Below, piece after piece: positions 24,932 through 33,158 of a stretch of DNA of 64,000 nucleotides. The position numbers and the translations under genes are program-made. This stretch comes from Ornithomonoglobus_A sp045612845 (lineage in GTDB: Bacteria > Bacillota > Clostridia > UBA1381): positions 355,687-419,686 of the forward strand of contig JAZKZV010000017.1 in assembly GCA_045612845.1 (NCBI GenBank). Direction: 5' to 3'. Positions within the stretch are counted from its first letter, which is position 1, and each line of letters opens with the position of its first letter. The notes under the pieces were generated by a model that made no database searches, was not told the origin of the DNA, and saw only the letters and a list, made by a program, of their open reading frames with translations.

Positions 24932-27028
24932 ATGTTTAAAACATTTGAAACTACACTTGCAGGTCGTCCTCTTGTTATCGAAACAGGCAAGATGGCTCAG
25001 CTTACAAACGGTCATTGTCTTGTAAGATATGGCGACACAGCTGTAATGGTAAACGTTACAGCATCACGTACACCAAGAGAAGGAGTTGACTTCTTCCCTC
25101 TTAGTGTAGATTACGAAGAAAAGCTATACTCCGTTGGTAAAATCCCCGGCGGATATATCAAAAGAGAGGGTAAACCGTCAGAAAAGGCTATCTTAACAAG
25201 CCGTGTTATCGACAGACCTATAAGACCGCTGTTCCCTGCAGATTTAAGAAACGACGTGTCTGTTGTATCAACAGTTCTTAGTGTTGAACAAGATAACCCA
25301 CCCGAAGTTGCCGCTATGATTGGTACTTCTATTGCTCTTTCTATATCAGACATTCCGTGGAACGGTCCTATAGGCGGTGTATGGTTAGGTCTTGTTGACG
25401 GTGAGTTTGTAATAAACCCGACAGTTGAAGAGCGTGCTAAGAGCGAAATGCACGTAACTGTTGCAGGTACACGCGAAAAGATTGTCATGATAGAGGCTGG
25501 CGCAAACGAAGTAGAAGAAAGCGTTATGCTTGACGGTATAAAGACAGCTCACAAGACAATTATAGAAATCTGCGATTTTATAGACTCTATCGCAAAAGAA
25601 ATTGGTAAGCCTAAGTTTGAATATGAGGCTCACGATGTAAATCACGACCTGTATGACGCAATAAAGGAAATAGCATACGAAAAAATTCAATACGCTCTTG
25701 ATACAGACGACAAGAATGTAAGAGACGAAAGACTTGGCGTTATATCGGACGAAATTGTAGAAAAGCTTTCAGAGCAATTTGAGGATTTGGGCGAGCAGCT
25801 TGGCGAAATCCTTTACAAAATGCAAAAGGAAATTGTAAGAGCATGGCTATATGAGGGCAGACGTGTTGACGGAAGAGGTCTTAACGAAATAAGACCGCTT
25901 GCTGCTGAGGTTGACCTGTTGGCAAGAACTCACGGTTCTGGTATGTTCACACGTGGACAGACACAAGTTCTTACAGTTGCAACACTTGCACCATTATCTG
26001 AAATTCAAAAGCTTGACGGTATAGATACAACCGAAGAAACAAAGAGATATATGCACCACTACAACTTCCCCTCATACTCAGTTGGCGAAACAAAGCCATC
26101 AAGAGGCCCAGGAAGACGTGAGATAGGTCATGGCGCATTGGCAGAGCGTTCACTTGTTCCTGTTCTTCCATCAGAGGAGGATTTCCCATACGCAATAAGA
26201 ACAGTTTCAGAGGTACTTTCTTCTAACGGTTCAACATCGCAGGGTAGTGTGTGCGGTTCAACTCTTGCTCTTATGGCAGCAGGTGTACCGATAAAGGCTC
26301 CCGTTGCAGGTATTTCTTGCGGTCTTATTACAACTGATGAGGGCTTTACAACAATGGTAGATATTCAGGGTCTTGAGGACTTCTATGGCGAAATGGACTT
26401 TAAGGTTGCCGGAACAAAGAAAGGTATTACATCTATCCAAGTTGATATCAAAAACGACGGTTTAACATACGACGTTATCTGGGAAGCATTCACAAAAACA
26501 AGAGATGCAAGATACCACATTATTGATGATGTATTGCTAAAGGCTATACCTGAGGTAAGAAGTGAGCTTTCACCATATGCACCAAAGGTAGAAACAATGC
26601 ACATCAACCCTGATAAGATAAGAGAAGTAATAGGTCAGGGAGGTAAAGTAATTCAAAAGATAGTTGCTGATACAGGCGCTAAGATTGATATAGAGGATGA
26701 CGGTACAATCCACATCTTTGCTACTACACAAGAAAGCGGAAAAGCCGCAAAAGCTGCAATCGAGGCAATAGTTGAAGAGCCTGAAATCGGAAGAATTTAC
26801 AAGGGTGTTGTTAAGACAATTCAGCCATTCGGTGCTTTTGTAGAAATTCTACCGGGTAAAGACGGACTTTGCCACATCTCTAAGCTCGACAGAGAAAGAG
26901 TAGAAAAGGTAGAAGACATCTGTAACGTAGGCGACGAGCTTATAGTTATGGTAATGGATATCGACGAAAAGACAGGCAAGATTTCATTATCACGTCAAGA
27001 CGCAATGGATATAATAGCAAACGCTTAA
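24932..27028 (+). CDS. pnp: Polynucleotide phosphorylase
   Basis: 698 aa exoribonuclease using phosphate, central to mRNA decay. Two RNase PH-like domains (about 1-210 and 310-540) flank an alpha-helical domain; the second has GRREIGHGALAERSLVPVLP and GGLIT-type core sequence. A KH domain (about 550-610, IREVIGQGGKVIQKI) and an S1 domain (about 620-690, GRIYKGVVKTIQPFGAFVEI) follow. Full length. AAAAGGAG precedes ATG 24932. Repeat copy 2 begins 7 bp after its stop. Confidence 0.97.
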   Translation: MFKTFETTLAGRPLVIETGKMAQLTNGHCLVRYGDTAVMVNVTASRTPREGVDFFPLSVDYEEKLYSVGKIPGGYIKREGKPSEKAILTSRVIDRPIRPLFPADLRNDVSVVSTVLSVEQDNPPEVAAMIGTSIALSISDIPWNGPIGGVWLGLVDGEFVINPTVEERAKSEMHVTVAGTREKIVMIEAGANEVEESVMLDGIKTAHKTIIEICDFIDSIAKEIGKPKFEYEAHDVNHDLYDAIKEIAYEKIQYALDTDDKNVRDERLGVISDEIVEKLSEQFEDLGEQLGEILYKMQKEIVRAWLYEGRRVDGRGLNEIRPLAAEVDLLARTHGSGMFTRGQTQVLTVATLAPLSEIQKLDGIDTTEETKRYMHHYNFPSYSVGETKPSRGPGRREIGHGALAERSLVPVLPSEEDFPYAIRTVSEVLSSNGSTSQGSVCGSTLALMAAGVPIKAPVAGISCGLITTDEGFTTMVDIQGLEDFYGEMDFKVAGTKKGITSIQVDIKNDGLTYDVIWEAFTKTRDARYHIIDDVLLKAIPEVRSELSPYAPKVETMHINPDKIREVIGQGGKVIQKIVADTGAKIDIEDDGTIHIFATTQESGKAAKAAIEAIVEEPEIGRIYKGVVKTIQPFGAFVEILPGKDGLCHISKLDRERVEKVEDICNVGDELIVMVMDIDEKTGKISLSRQDAMDIIANA

Positions 27029-27035
27029 GGCTTAA

Positions 27036-27310
27036 GGCTAATGTATTTAGCGCAGAACGTTTAAAGGCGTTTTAAACTGTATTTAGTTAGTTAATCTAAA
27101 TTTATTTTGCATAAAAAACAATTTGGAATCCTCTTTTTGAGGGTTCCTTTTTTTGCCTTTAAACTATGCGCGAAACTCACCGCTCGACGTACCACGTACG
27201 CCTTCGGGCAAGATAAACTGCTTTGCAGTTTATTTCGTTTCACACATTCTGCATCTAAATCCATACGCCCTAAAAAAGAGGACTGTTGCATTAGCAACAA
27301 TCCTCTATCT
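27036..27310 (+). repeat. Structured intergenic repeat, copy 2
   Basis: Same architecture as the copy at 16569. Left terminal repeat GGCTAATGTATTTAGCGCAG (from 27036); arm GTTTAAAGGC (27059-27068) pairing with GCCTTTAAAC (27155-27164) around the pnp terminator GGAATCCTC..GAGGGTTCC; second arm from GCGAAAC (27168-27174) to GTTTCAC with hairpins CGTAC/GTACG, GCC-TTCG-GGC and ATAAACTGC/GCAGTTTAT; right terminal repeat TCTGCATCTAAATCCATACG to 27270; and an end hairpin GAGGACTGTTGC (27278-27289) with GCAACAATCCTC (27294-27305). On the minus strand this last hairpin is followed by TTTTTTA and would terminate the convergent chromate transporter operon. Confidence 0.82.
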
Positions 27311-27322
27311 AAAACACATATC

Positions 27323-27350
27323 GTAGGGACCGGCGTCCCCGACGGTCCGC
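27323..27350 (+). repeat. REP-like GTAG palindrome
   Basis: GTAG (27323-27326) followed by GGACCG (27327-27332) and, after a ten-base loop, CGGTCC (27343-27348). Same head and layout as the copies at 10173, 31588 and 54216. Confidence 0.65.
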
Positions 27351-27354
27351 CTAA

Positions 27355-27924
27355 TTACATATAGAATATCAATCCCAATACCGCCGACAATATTATGAGA
27401 TACACGGGCGATATTGCTTTGTTTTTTATCTTCTTATACACCATTGCAAATGCTACAACAACTGCAAAAATAAAAATACCCGATACATTTATACTAAAGC
27501 CACCATCTACTGTTGTAAAATTACATAATATACTTAAAAATGTTGTTATACCTGTAGCTAAAATAAGGCCTATAACAACAGGCTTTATTCCCGACAAAAC
27601 CGCCTGAGTGCCCTTATACTTTATGAGGTTTTTTAACACCATCGCAATAATTAAAATAATTATAAACGACGGAAGCACCATACCAAGCGTTGCAAGTACC
27701 GAACCTAAAATCCCCGCCTGTGATGAGCCTACAAATGTTGCCATATTTATCGCAAATGGTCCGGGTGTAGATTCGGATACTGCTATAAAATTCATTATAG
27801 CGTCCTCTGTAAGCCAACCGTTAGAAACGCATTTTTCGCGCATAAGCGGAATCATAGCATAGCCGCCGCCAAAGGTGAAAAGACCAATCTGGAAAAAGGT
27901 CGAAAATAATTTAAGTAAAATCAT
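27355..27924 (-). CDS. Chromate transporter family, half-size subunit B
   Basis: 189 aa, one half of a ChrA-type (CHR family) transporter. FGGGYAMIPLMREKCV at the start and SESTPGPFAINMATFVG are the family motifs; about six membrane helices. Full-length ChrA has two such halves in one chain of about 400 aa; here the halves are separate proteins, so they probably work as a heterodimer. CHR proteins export chromate or similar anions; in anaerobes the true substrate is often unknown. The start overlaps the upstream half-gene by ATGA. Transcription would end at the minus-strand hairpin in repeat copy 2. Confidence 0.88.
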   Translation of the reverse strand: MILLKLFSTFFQIGLFTFGGGYAMIPLMREKCVSNGWLTEDAIMNFIAVSESTPGPFAINMATFVGSSQAGILGSVLATLGMVLPSFIIILIIAMVLKNLIKYKGTQAVLSGIKPVVIGLILATGITTFLSILCNFTTVDGGFSINVSGIFIFAVVVAFAMVYKKIKNKAISPVYLIILSAVLGLIFYM

Positions 27925-28493
27925 TTCTTTTTCACCCCCGCACCAAGCTCTTTAAGACCATATACAACAAGTCCGGCTACAGCACCTATTAAAATATAAT
28001 AAATAGCCGAAAACTTAATAGCAAAAAGCGAAGTTATAACCATACATAAAATCGTAATACCCGTTAAAATAAGTGAAAACGGTTTTTTATCTGACTTTTT
28101 AAACATTTTAATTCCCGCTGAGAGTATAAGATATACAACACAAGCCTGAATTCCCTTAAATGCTGCCGCAACTGCACTAAATGTCATAAACTTATCAAAA
28201 ATCAACGAAATTAAATATATAATTATAAACGACGGAAGCACTACTCCAAGCGTTGCAATAACTGAGCCTAAAACACCGAGTGTCTTATAGCCTATATATG
28301 TGGCGGAGTTTATTGCAATAGGTCCGGGTGTGGATTCGGATATTGCTAAAACGTCCATAAACTCATCATGCTCAAGCCATTTCTTTTGCTCCACATACTC
28401 GTTTTCTAAAATAGAAATCATTGCATAACCGCCGCCAAAGGTGAATGCACCAATCTTCAGTTGTGTTAAAAACAGTTGTAAGTATTTATTCAT
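27921..28493 (-). CDS. Chromate transporter family, half-size subunit A
   Basis: 190 aa homologue of the next gene: FTFGGGYAMISILENEYVEQKKWL and AISESTPGPIAINSATYIG repeat the same motifs at the same spacing, showing an old tandem duplication. Predicted membrane protein of about six helices. It lies 22 bp after the pyridoxal kinase gene, so the three genes form one minus-strand operon from the promoter at 29379-29407. The coupling of a vitamin B6 kinase with an anion transporter is unexplained. Confidence 0.88.
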   Translation of the reverse strand: MNKYLQLFLTQLKIGAFTFGGGYAMISILENEYVEQKKWLEHDEFMDVLAISESTPGPIAINSATYIGYKTLGVLGSVIATLGVVLPSFIIIYLISLIFDKFMTFSAVAAAFKGIQACVVYLILSAGIKMFKKSDKKPFSLILTGITILCMVITSLFAIKFSAIYYILIGAVAGLVVYGLKELGAGVKKK

Positions 28494-28515
28494 TTATGCC
28501 TTGCCTTCCAAAAAA

Positions 28516-29349
28516 TCAGTCCAACGCACTTATAAGCTTTGACAGTACCGGTTCAAACTCTGCACCGTACCAATGTGTATCCTTATCCTTTACAGTTTCT
28601 TTTATGCACTCTACCGTGTAGTCTGCGGCAATCTTTGCACTCTCATATGCACTCTTGCCTCTTGTAAGTGCACCAACAAATGCAGATGCATAAATATCGC
28701 CTGTACCATGACAGCTATTTGGCATTTTCTCGTGTTCGTAATATGCGTACTCACCATTCTCATAAACAACAACACCTGTTTTGCCCTCTTTATAGGATAT
28801 TCCGGTAAGTATAACATTCTTACATCCAATTTCTGTAAGCTTTTTAATTAGTGTATCTATATATTCTCTGTCATATTCCTCTGAGTATTCCATACCTGTT
28901 AAGAAGCATGCCTCTGTAATGTTTGGAACAATATAATCAGACTTTGCACAAAGTCTTACCATAGCTTTTACGTAATCCTCATCAAAACCGGGATAAAGCT
29001 TTCCGTTATCTGCCATTGCAGGGTCAACAATAATTTTTCCGCCATCTGCAAGTGTTTCGCTAAAGATATCGCTTATATAGTCTATTTGCTTTTCGCTACC
29101 AAGATAACCGGTATAAATCGCACTGAATTTTATACCCTCTTTCACCCAGTGATTCTTAATATCAGGCATATCGTCTGTTAAATCTCTGAAAGTATATCCG
29201 CTAAATCCCGCAGTGTGCGTTGATAAAACTGCAGACGGAAGTATACATGTTTCTATTCCGCATGCCGAAAGAATCGGTAACGCAACTGTTAATGAACATT
29301 GACCAACACATGATATATCCTGAATTGTTAGAATTTTTTTATAAGACAT
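28516..29349 (-). CDS. Pyridoxal/pyridoxamine kinase (PfkB family)
   Basis: 277 aa. It phosphorylates B6 vitamers for the PLP salvage route. Family signs: the start KKILTIQDISCVGQCSLTVALPIL, LPSAVLSTHTAGF, VDPAMADNGKLYPG, and the anion-hole/catalytic motif NSCHGTGDIYASAF with its GTGD aspartate. The length fits the PdxY/PdxK branch rather than ThiD. First gene of an operon with the two chromate transporter halves. Promoter TTGACA-17-TAAAAT at 29407-29379. Confidence 0.88.
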   Translation of the reverse strand: MSYKKILTIQDISCVGQCSLTVALPILSACGIETCILPSAVLSTHTAGFSGYTFRDLTDDMPDIKNHWVKEGIKFSAIYTGYLGSEKQIDYISDIFSETLADGGKIIVDPAMADNGKLYPGFDEDYVKAMVRLCAKSDYIVPNITEACFLTGMEYSEEYDREYIDTLIKKLTEIGCKNVILTGISYKEGKTGVVVYENGEYAYYEHEKMPNSCHGTGDIYASAFVGALTRGKSAYESAKIAADYTVECIKETVKDKDTHWYGAEFEPVLSKLISALD

Positions 29350-29378
29350 TTTTATCCCTCCCTATTGTATATAAACAT

Positions 29379-29407
29379 ATTTTACCACTACACACATCTG
29401 TTGTCAA
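29379..29407 (-). promoter_or_regulatory. SigA-type promoter of the pyridoxal kinase operon
   Basis: Minus strand TTGACA (29407-29402), 17-bp spacer, TAAAAT (29384-29379); start codon 30 bp on. Confidence 0.75.
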
Positions 29408-29540
29408 TAATTTACTACGTAAAAATTTGCATAAAATTATATTTTGGTAAAATAAATATTTTCGTTATTTTTCTTCACTTTTTTCGACTTTTTTACTAAA
29501 TTTAAAGAATTTTTTCTTAAAAATTTAACACTTAAATTCA

Positions 29541-29569
29541 TTGATAATTAAACAATAATGTGCTATAAT
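29541..29569 (+). promoter_or_regulatory. SigA-type promoter giving a near-leaderless ogg mRNA
   Basis: TTGATA (29541-29546), 17-bp spacer, TATAAT (29564-29569). The start codon of the glycosylase is at 29579, so transcription would begin at or a few bases before it. Confidence 0.7.
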
Positions 29570-29578
29570 ATATTTGTT

Positions 29579-30448
29579 ATGGATATACAAATAAAAAATA
29601 ACAATATAATTCTAAAAAATGTCTGTGATTTTAATATAGAACACATATTTGAGTGTGGTCAGGCGTTCAGGTTTAATAAAACGGGCGAAAACGAGTATAC
29701 AGGTGTTGCAAAAGGTCATGTACTTACTATTTCGCAAGTCTGTGATGATGTTATTTTACATGATACATCATATGATGATTTTTGTAATATATGGCACGAT
29801 TTTTTTGACCTCTCGACTGATTATGGTGCTATAAAAAATGCGGTTTCGGTCGATTCCTATATGGATGAGGCAATAAATTACGGATACGGAATACGAATAC
29901 TCAAGCAGGATTTGTGGGAAACTATTATTTCATTCATAATATCTGCAAGTAACAATGTACCACGTATAAAAGGGATTATCGAGAGACTGTGCGCTGCTTT
30001 TGGTGAGGAGATTGAATACAGAGGCAAAATTTACTACTCATTCCCCACACCCGAAAAACTTTCATCTCTGACCAAGGATGAGCTTGGTATTATACGCGCA
30101 GGATTTCGTGATAAATATATAGTTGATGCGTGCAAAAAAATAGCTGAAAAGGAAATCGAGCTTGAAATATTTGATGCTTTAACAACCTCTCAGGCAAAAG
30201 ACACACTTATGTCCATTAACGGAATTGGAGAAAAGGTAAGTAATTGTATTTTACTTTTTGGTCTTGGCAGGACCGACTCTTTCCCCGTTGATGTATGGAT
30301 AAAGCGGATTATGGAGTATTGCTATTTTAATAGCGAGCAAAGTGTAACCACCATATCAAATCTTGCAAAAGAAAAGTTTGGTAAATTCGGCGGTTATGCT
30401 CAGCAATACTTGTTCTATTGGGCAAGAGAAAAGAAGATAGGTATATAA
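29579..30448 (+). CDS. 8-oxoguanine DNA glycosylase/lyase (OGG1 type)
   Basis: 289 aa. It removes oxidised guanine and cuts the strand. The N-terminal OGG domain (1-110; ECGQAFRFNK) precedes the HhH-GPD domain. The hairpin is INGIGEKVSNC with the Schiff-base lysine K219, and the catalytic aspartate is D238 in FPVDVW, the OGG1 arrangement. ATG 29579 has no ribosome site; the upstream ATG 29558 overlaps the -10 box and would put six extra residues plus Met in front, so it is rejected. The message is probably leaderless. Forty bp before fba, which has its own strong ribosome site. Confidence 0.88.
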   Translation: MDIQIKNNNIILKNVCDFNIEHIFECGQAFRFNKTGENEYTGVAKGHVLTISQVCDDVILHDTSYDDFCNIWHDFFDLSTDYGAIKNAVSVDSYMDEAINYGYGIRILKQDLWETIISFIISASNNVPRIKGIIERLCAAFGEEIEYRGKIYYSFPTPEKLSSLTKDELGIIRAGFRDKYIVDACKKIAEKEIELEIFDALTTSQAKDTLMSINGIGEKVSNCILLFGLGRTDSFPVDVWIKRIMEYCYFNSEQSVTTISNLAKEKFGKFGGYAQQYLFYWAREKKIGI

Positions 30449-30487
30449 TAACAATTTATATATAAAATTTTAAGGAGGATTATTATT

Positions 30488-31351
30488 ATGTTAGTTTCAG
30501 CAACAGAGATGCTAAAAAAAGCAGTTGATGGCAAATATGCAGTAGGTCAGTTCAATATCAATAACCTTGAATGGACAAAGTGCATACTTGCAACTGCACA
30601 GGAAAATAACTCACCTGTTATTTTGGGTGTATCATCAGGTGCAGGTAAATATATGACAGGCTTTAAGACAGTTGCAGCTATGGTAAAGGCTATGATTGAG
30701 GATATGAATATAACTGTTCCGGTAGCACTTCACCTTGACCACGGTTCATATGAGGCATGCTATGACTGTATCGAGGCAGGTTTTTCATCTGTAATGTTCG
30801 ATGGCTCACACTTGCCAATCGAGGAAAATGTAGAAAAGACAACTGAGCTTGTAAATGTATGCCACAGCAAGGGCATATCTATCGAGGCAGAGGTTGGCTC
30901 AATCGGCGGCGAAGAAGACGGAGTTGTCGGTGCAGGCGAAATTGCAGACCCTCAGGAATGTAAGAAAATTGCAGACCTTGGTGTTGACTTCCTTGCTGCA
31001 GGTATCGGTAACATTCATGGAAAATACCCCGAAAACTGGGCAGGTCTTAACTTTGACGCTCTTGCAAAAACAAAGGAGCTTGTTGGTGATTTACCGCTTG
31101 TTCTTCATGGCGGTACAGGTATCCCTGAGGATATGATAAAGACTGCTATTTCACTTGGCGTTGCAAAGATAAATGTTAATACTGAGTGTCAGCTTTACTT
31201 CCAGGCTGCAACAAGAAAGTATATCGAAGAAGGCAAAGACCTTGTTGGCAAGGGCTTTGACCCAAGAAAGCTTTTAGCACCCGGCTGCGAAGCAATTAAG
31301 GAAATTGTAAAAGAAAAGATGGAACTTTTCGGCTCAGTAAATAAGGCGTAA
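30488..31351 (+). CDS. fba: Class II fructose-bisphosphate aldolase
   Basis: 287 aa zinc-dependent aldolase. VPVALHLDHGSYEACYDCIEAGFSSVMFDGSH holds the catalytic Asp and zinc-binding His, IEAEVGSIGGEEDGV binds metal, and LVLHGGTGIPEDMIKTAISLGVAKINVNTE carries later ligands and the phosphate site. It works in glycolysis and gluconeogenesis; tagatose- or ketose-bisphosphate specificity cannot be excluded. AAGGAGG is well placed. A strong terminator closes the unit at 31375-31405. Confidence 0.94.
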   Translation: MLVSATEMLKKAVDGKYAVGQFNINNLEWTKCILATAQENNSPVILGVSSGAGKYMTGFKTVAAMVKAMIEDMNITVPVALHLDHGSYEACYDCIEAGFSSVMFDGSHLPIEENVEKTTELVNVCHSKGISIEAEVGSIGGEEDGVVGAGEIADPQECKKIADLGVDFLAAGIGNIHGKYPENWAGLNFDALAKTKELVGDLPLVLHGGTGIPEDMIKTAISLGVAKINVNTECQLYFQAATRKYIEEGKDLVGKGFDPRKLLAPGCEAIKEIVKEKMELFGSVNKA

Positions 31352-31374
31352 ATTAAACTATATATAGGATTATA

Positions 31375-31409
31375 AAAGGTCGCAGTGAATTTCACTGCGA
31401 CCTTTCTTC
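31375..31409 (+). terminator. Rho-independent terminator of fba
   Basis: Nearly perfect inverted repeat AAAGGTCGCAGTGAA (31375-31389) with TTCACTGCGACCTTT (31391-31405). Overlaps the 3' end of the transposase remnant on the other strand. Confidence 0.85.
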
Positions 31410-31587
31410 ATTGTAAAAGCAATCTTGTTCCCATCTTATAACATTTGTATCTATGTATTCCCATATTTTTTGATAATCTTTTTCACCACGAATTATATGG
31501 TCATAAAAAGAACGTTGCCATATAGAATTACCAATTTCTTTTGTAACCATCGTTTTAAAGGAACGAATGATAGTTTCAACGTTCTTT
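31392..31587 (-). pseudogene. C-terminal remnant of a REP-associated (IS200-like) transposase
   Basis: About 60 residues on the minus strand ending at TGA 31394-31392. The text IIRSFKTMVTKEIGNSIWQ, RSFYDHIIRGEKDY and IWEYIDTN.IRWEQDCFY is the conserved C-terminal part of Y1-type transposases of the RAYT group. The catalytic HUH and Tyr parts are missing: the frame runs upstream straight into the REP-like palindrome at 31588-31614, so the 5' part was lost or replaced. Not functional as it stands. Confidence 0.75.
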
Positions 31588-31614
31588 GTAGGGGACGATG
31601 CCCACATCGTCCCG
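31588..31614 (+). repeat. REP-like GTAG palindrome next to the transposase remnant
   Basis: GTAG at 31588-31591, then GGGACGATG (31592-31600), loop CCCA, CATCGTCCC (31605-31613). The GTAG head plus hairpin is the usual form of REP sequences moved by RAYT transposases. Confidence 0.75.
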
Positions 31615-31624
31615 CAAAACAATA

Positions 31625-32323
31625 TCATCCGCCTAAATATGCTTTCTTTATCTCATCGCTTTGCGCAAGCTCTGCACCTGTGCCTGAAAGCTTAATTCTT
31701 CCCGATTCAAGAACGTATGCTCTGTCGGCAATCTTAAGTGCCATTTCAGCATTTTGCTCTACGAGGAGAATTGTTGTTCCGCTATCGTGAAGCTCTTTTA
31801 TAATATCAAATATCTGTTGCACAAGTATAGGTGCAAGACCCATTGACGGTTCATCAAGCATAAGAATCTGCGGCTTACTCATAAGCGCTCTGCCCATTGC
31901 AAGCATTTGCTGCTCACCACCCGAGAGAGTTCCCGCAATTTGGTTTTTTCTATGCTCTAATCGCGGAAAACGTCTGAATACGTCTTCTATTCCCTCTTTT
32001 ACGTTGGCAGCATTTGTATATGCACCCATCTCAAGATTTTCCTGAACGGTCATTTGCAGGAATATACGTCTTCCCTCAGGAACGTGCGCAAGACCTTTTG
32101 ATACAAGCTTATGCGGTGCAGTAGATGAAATACTCTCACCCATAAGAGTTATATCGCCCGTTTTGGAACGTAACAGACCCGAAATTGTCCTGAGCGTAGT
32201 TGACTTTCCTGCTCCATTTGCACCTATAAGTGCAACAATTTCTCCCTTGTTTACTTCTATTGAAACATCTTTTAAGGCGTGTATTTGTCCATAATAGACA
32301 TTTATATTATCTACCTTTAACAT
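31625..32323 (-). CDS. livF: Branched-chain amino acid ABC transporter ATPase LivF
   Basis: 232 aa ABC ATPase. Walker A GANGAGKST near residue 40, signature LSGGEQQMLAMGRAL, Walker B LMLDEPSMGLAP. The short C-terminus is typical of LivF, one of two ATPases of the high-affinity Leu/Ile/Val importer. Last of five genes livK-livH-livM-livG-livF on the minus strand; 4 bp separate it from livG. Confidence 0.94.
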   Translation of the reverse strand: MLKVDNINVYYGQIHALKDVSIEVNKGEIVALIGANGAGKSTTLRTISGLLRSKTGDITLMGESISSTAPHKLVSKGLAHVPEGRRIFLQMTVQENLEMGAYTNAANVKEGIEDVFRRFPRLEHRKNQIAGTLSGGEQQMLAMGRALMSKPQILMLDEPSMGLAPILVQQIFDIIKELHDSGTTILLVEQNAEMALKIADRAYVLESGRIKLSGTGAELAQSDEIKKAYLGG

Positions 32324-32327
32324 TTTA

Positions 32328-33158
32328 TTACGCCTCCTTTTTCTTTCCGAGATATGCCTCTATAACCTTTGGGTTAGACTTTATTTCCTCTGGTGAGCCT
32401 TTGGCAATAACCTTACCATGGTCAAGAACACAAATACCCTCACATACATTCATAACAAGATTCATATCGTGTTCTATAAGCATTACTGCAATATGGAAGT
32501 TATCTCTTATTCTTATAATATTCTCCATAAGCTCTGCAGTTTCTGACGGATTCATACCCGCCGCCGGCTCATCAAGTAATATTATACCCGGACGTGTACC
32601 AAGTGCACGCGCAATCTCGAGTCGTCTTTGCTCACCATATGGCAACGAACCTGCCTTTTGGTCTGCCAAATCTGCCATATTAAAAAAGTCAAGTAATTCA
32701 AGCGCTTCTTCTCTTGATTTTCTCTCACTGCTCTTATAACCAAATAAATGAGTTACAGAAGAAATGAGCGGCTGATGTATAGAATTATGAAGTCCAACCT
32801 TTACGTTATCCAAAACTGTCATATCCGAGAACAGTCTTATGTTCTGGAATGTACGTGCAATGCCCATTTTACTTAACTGTGCAGTAGTCTTTCTTGCTGT
32901 TGACTTGCCATCGAGCATAATTGTGCCTCGTGTGGGTTGATAAACATTGGTTAAAAGGTTAAATACCGTGGTTTTACCCGCACCATTAGGACCAATAAGT
33001 CCCGAAATCTCTGTTCTGCCGACTGTAAGTGATACATCATCAACTGCAGTAAGACCGCCAAAGTCTATACCTAAATGATGTGTTTCGAGAATAGGGGTTT
33101 TATCCAAATCACGTTCCGGGATAATCGCGTTACTTGGAACAGGTACCATCTTAGCCAT
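32328..33158 (-). CDS. livG: Branched-chain amino acid ABC transporter ATPase LivG
   Basis: 276 aa, longer than LivF as usual. Walker A GPNGAGKTT, signature LPYGEQRRLEIARAL (the LivG form), Walker B IILLDEPAAGMNP, and the BCA_ABC C-terminal segment KGSPEEIKSNPKVIEAYLG. An extra 20-residue N-terminus (PVPSNAIIPERDLDKTPILE) precedes the ABC core. Start overlaps livM by 8 nt. Confidence 0.94.
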   Translation of the reverse strand: MAKMVPVPSNAIIPERDLDKTPILETHHLGIDFGGLTAVDDVSLTVGRTEISGLIGPNGAGKTTVFNLLTNVYQPTRGTIMLDGKSTARKTTAQLSKMGIARTFQNIRLFSDMTVLDNVKVGLHNSIHQPLISSVTHLFGYKSSERKSREEALELLDFFNMADLADQKAGSLPYGEQRRLEIARALGTRPGIILLDEPAAGMNPSETAELMENIIRIRDNFHIAVMLIEHDMNLVMNVCEGICVLDHGKVIAKGSPEEIKSNPKVIEAYLGKKKEA

